Shown in pieces: positions 63,758-64,000 of a stretch of 64,000 bases of DNA (position 1 is the first letter of the stretch; each line of letters starts with the position of its first letter). Below the pieces are notes generated by a model. It made no database searches. It was given only the letters and a program-made list of their open reading frames with translations, and was not told the origin of the DNA. A program made the translations under genes and the position numbers. The stretch comes from Nematopogon swammerdamellus (taxonomy: Eukaryota > Arthropoda > Insecta > Lepidoptera > Adelidae). The stretch lies in assembly GCA_946902875.1 (NCBI GenBank), contig OX336348.1, positions 19,183,741 to 19,247,740 of the forward strand. The letters run 5' to 3'.

Positions 63758-64000
63758 TTATTGAACAATATTTTTATTATCAATCCAGCTATTTGACGAT
63801 TGCGGTAGACCTAACCACTTCACGTACACCTTATTTCCGCGTCGCTTGAGAACTTTCTCAACCAAAAACACATCTGGATGCCGGACGATCTGCAGCTCTT
63901 CCTCGTAAAACCCACCCTTAATTACATCCCCACCCTCATCCTGCAGTATGTACGTTGCGGGAAGAGTATTCTGTATTTTATAAACCTTAAACACCTCCGT
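63758..64000 (-). CDS. int: Maverick integrase, C-terminal end with chromodomain (partial)
   Basis: The frame enters from the right edge and stops at 63758-63760. It shows VYKIQNTLPATYILQD, GGFYEEELQ (the SH3-like tail typical of Maverick/Polinton and Ty3-like integrases), then FLVEKVLKRRGNKVYVKWLGL and NSWI, a chromodomain with the VEK…VKW…SW aromatic-cage pattern. The catalytic DDE core lies outside the window. The enzyme would insert Maverick DNA into the genome. Same strand as polB, about 3 kb away excluding the inserted foldback copy. Confidence 0.85.
   Translation of the reverse strand, partial: TEVFKVYKIQNTLPATYILQDEGGDVIKGGFYEEELQIVRHPDVFLVEKVLKRRGNKVYVKWLGLPQSSNSWIDNKNIVQ

Overview
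This is an AT-rich invertebrate nuclear window, almost certainly from an insect and most likely a moth or butterfly (Lepidoptera). The evidence is the dense mix of SINEs, MITEs, Helitron fragments and LINEs with the terminal sequences typical of that order, short spliced exons, insect-type initiator motifs and no bacterial-style operons. I recognise few ordinary host genes. Most of the window is mobile DNA nested inside other mobile DNA.

Layout. 1-5650: end of an unidentified gene (3-158), SINEs, a Helitron helicase fragment, a THAP zinc-finger exon pair (4119-4732) and a short MITE. 5651-14036: a full-length LINE of the RNase H-bearing I/R1-like group with a 15-bp target duplication and an intact 1240-aa ORF2; its ORF1 is split by a 2.9-kb long-inverted-repeat element (6332-9258) carrying a captured multi-exon gene fragment. 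14037-20700: tandem repeats, SINEs and a 770-bp CT-rich tract. 20712-23361: copy 1 of an unusual foldback element that carries a pentanucleotide satellite and a 68-bp minisatellite. 23362-33900: a degenerate Helitron, nested TA-flanked elements, hairpin MITEs, a LINE fragment and a GC-rich promoter-like island.

34331-49647 holds the most interesting gene: N-terminal ankyrin repeats, a PD-(D/E)xK-type putative nuclease domain with E..DD..QxK residues, a NACHT STAND NTPase and a long C-terminal ankyrin-like array. The order effector nuclease - STAND NTPase - repeat sensor resembles prokaryotic Avs antiphage proteins and NLRs. Copy 2 of the foldback element (38479-45540, 7 kb) cuts it at the end of the NACHT module, and a second lesion near 49017 breaks the array.

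49650-53830: a Helitron fragment, a piggyBac-like remnant, a 32-bp minisatellite that is open in all three forward frames, and a GC-rich duplicated block. 53835-64000, minus strand: one end of a Maverick/Polinton with protein-primed DNA polymerase B (one frameshift, and split by foldback copy 3 at 57063-60496), three small compactly spaced genes, and the chromodomain end of the integrase running off the window.

The three foldback copies tie the window together. They share a left end, a GGATA-type array, the minisatellite and about 290-bp inverted arms. Two of them have inactivated coding genes, one immune-like and one virus-like. Everything functional stated here is inferred from motifs; no database search was run.
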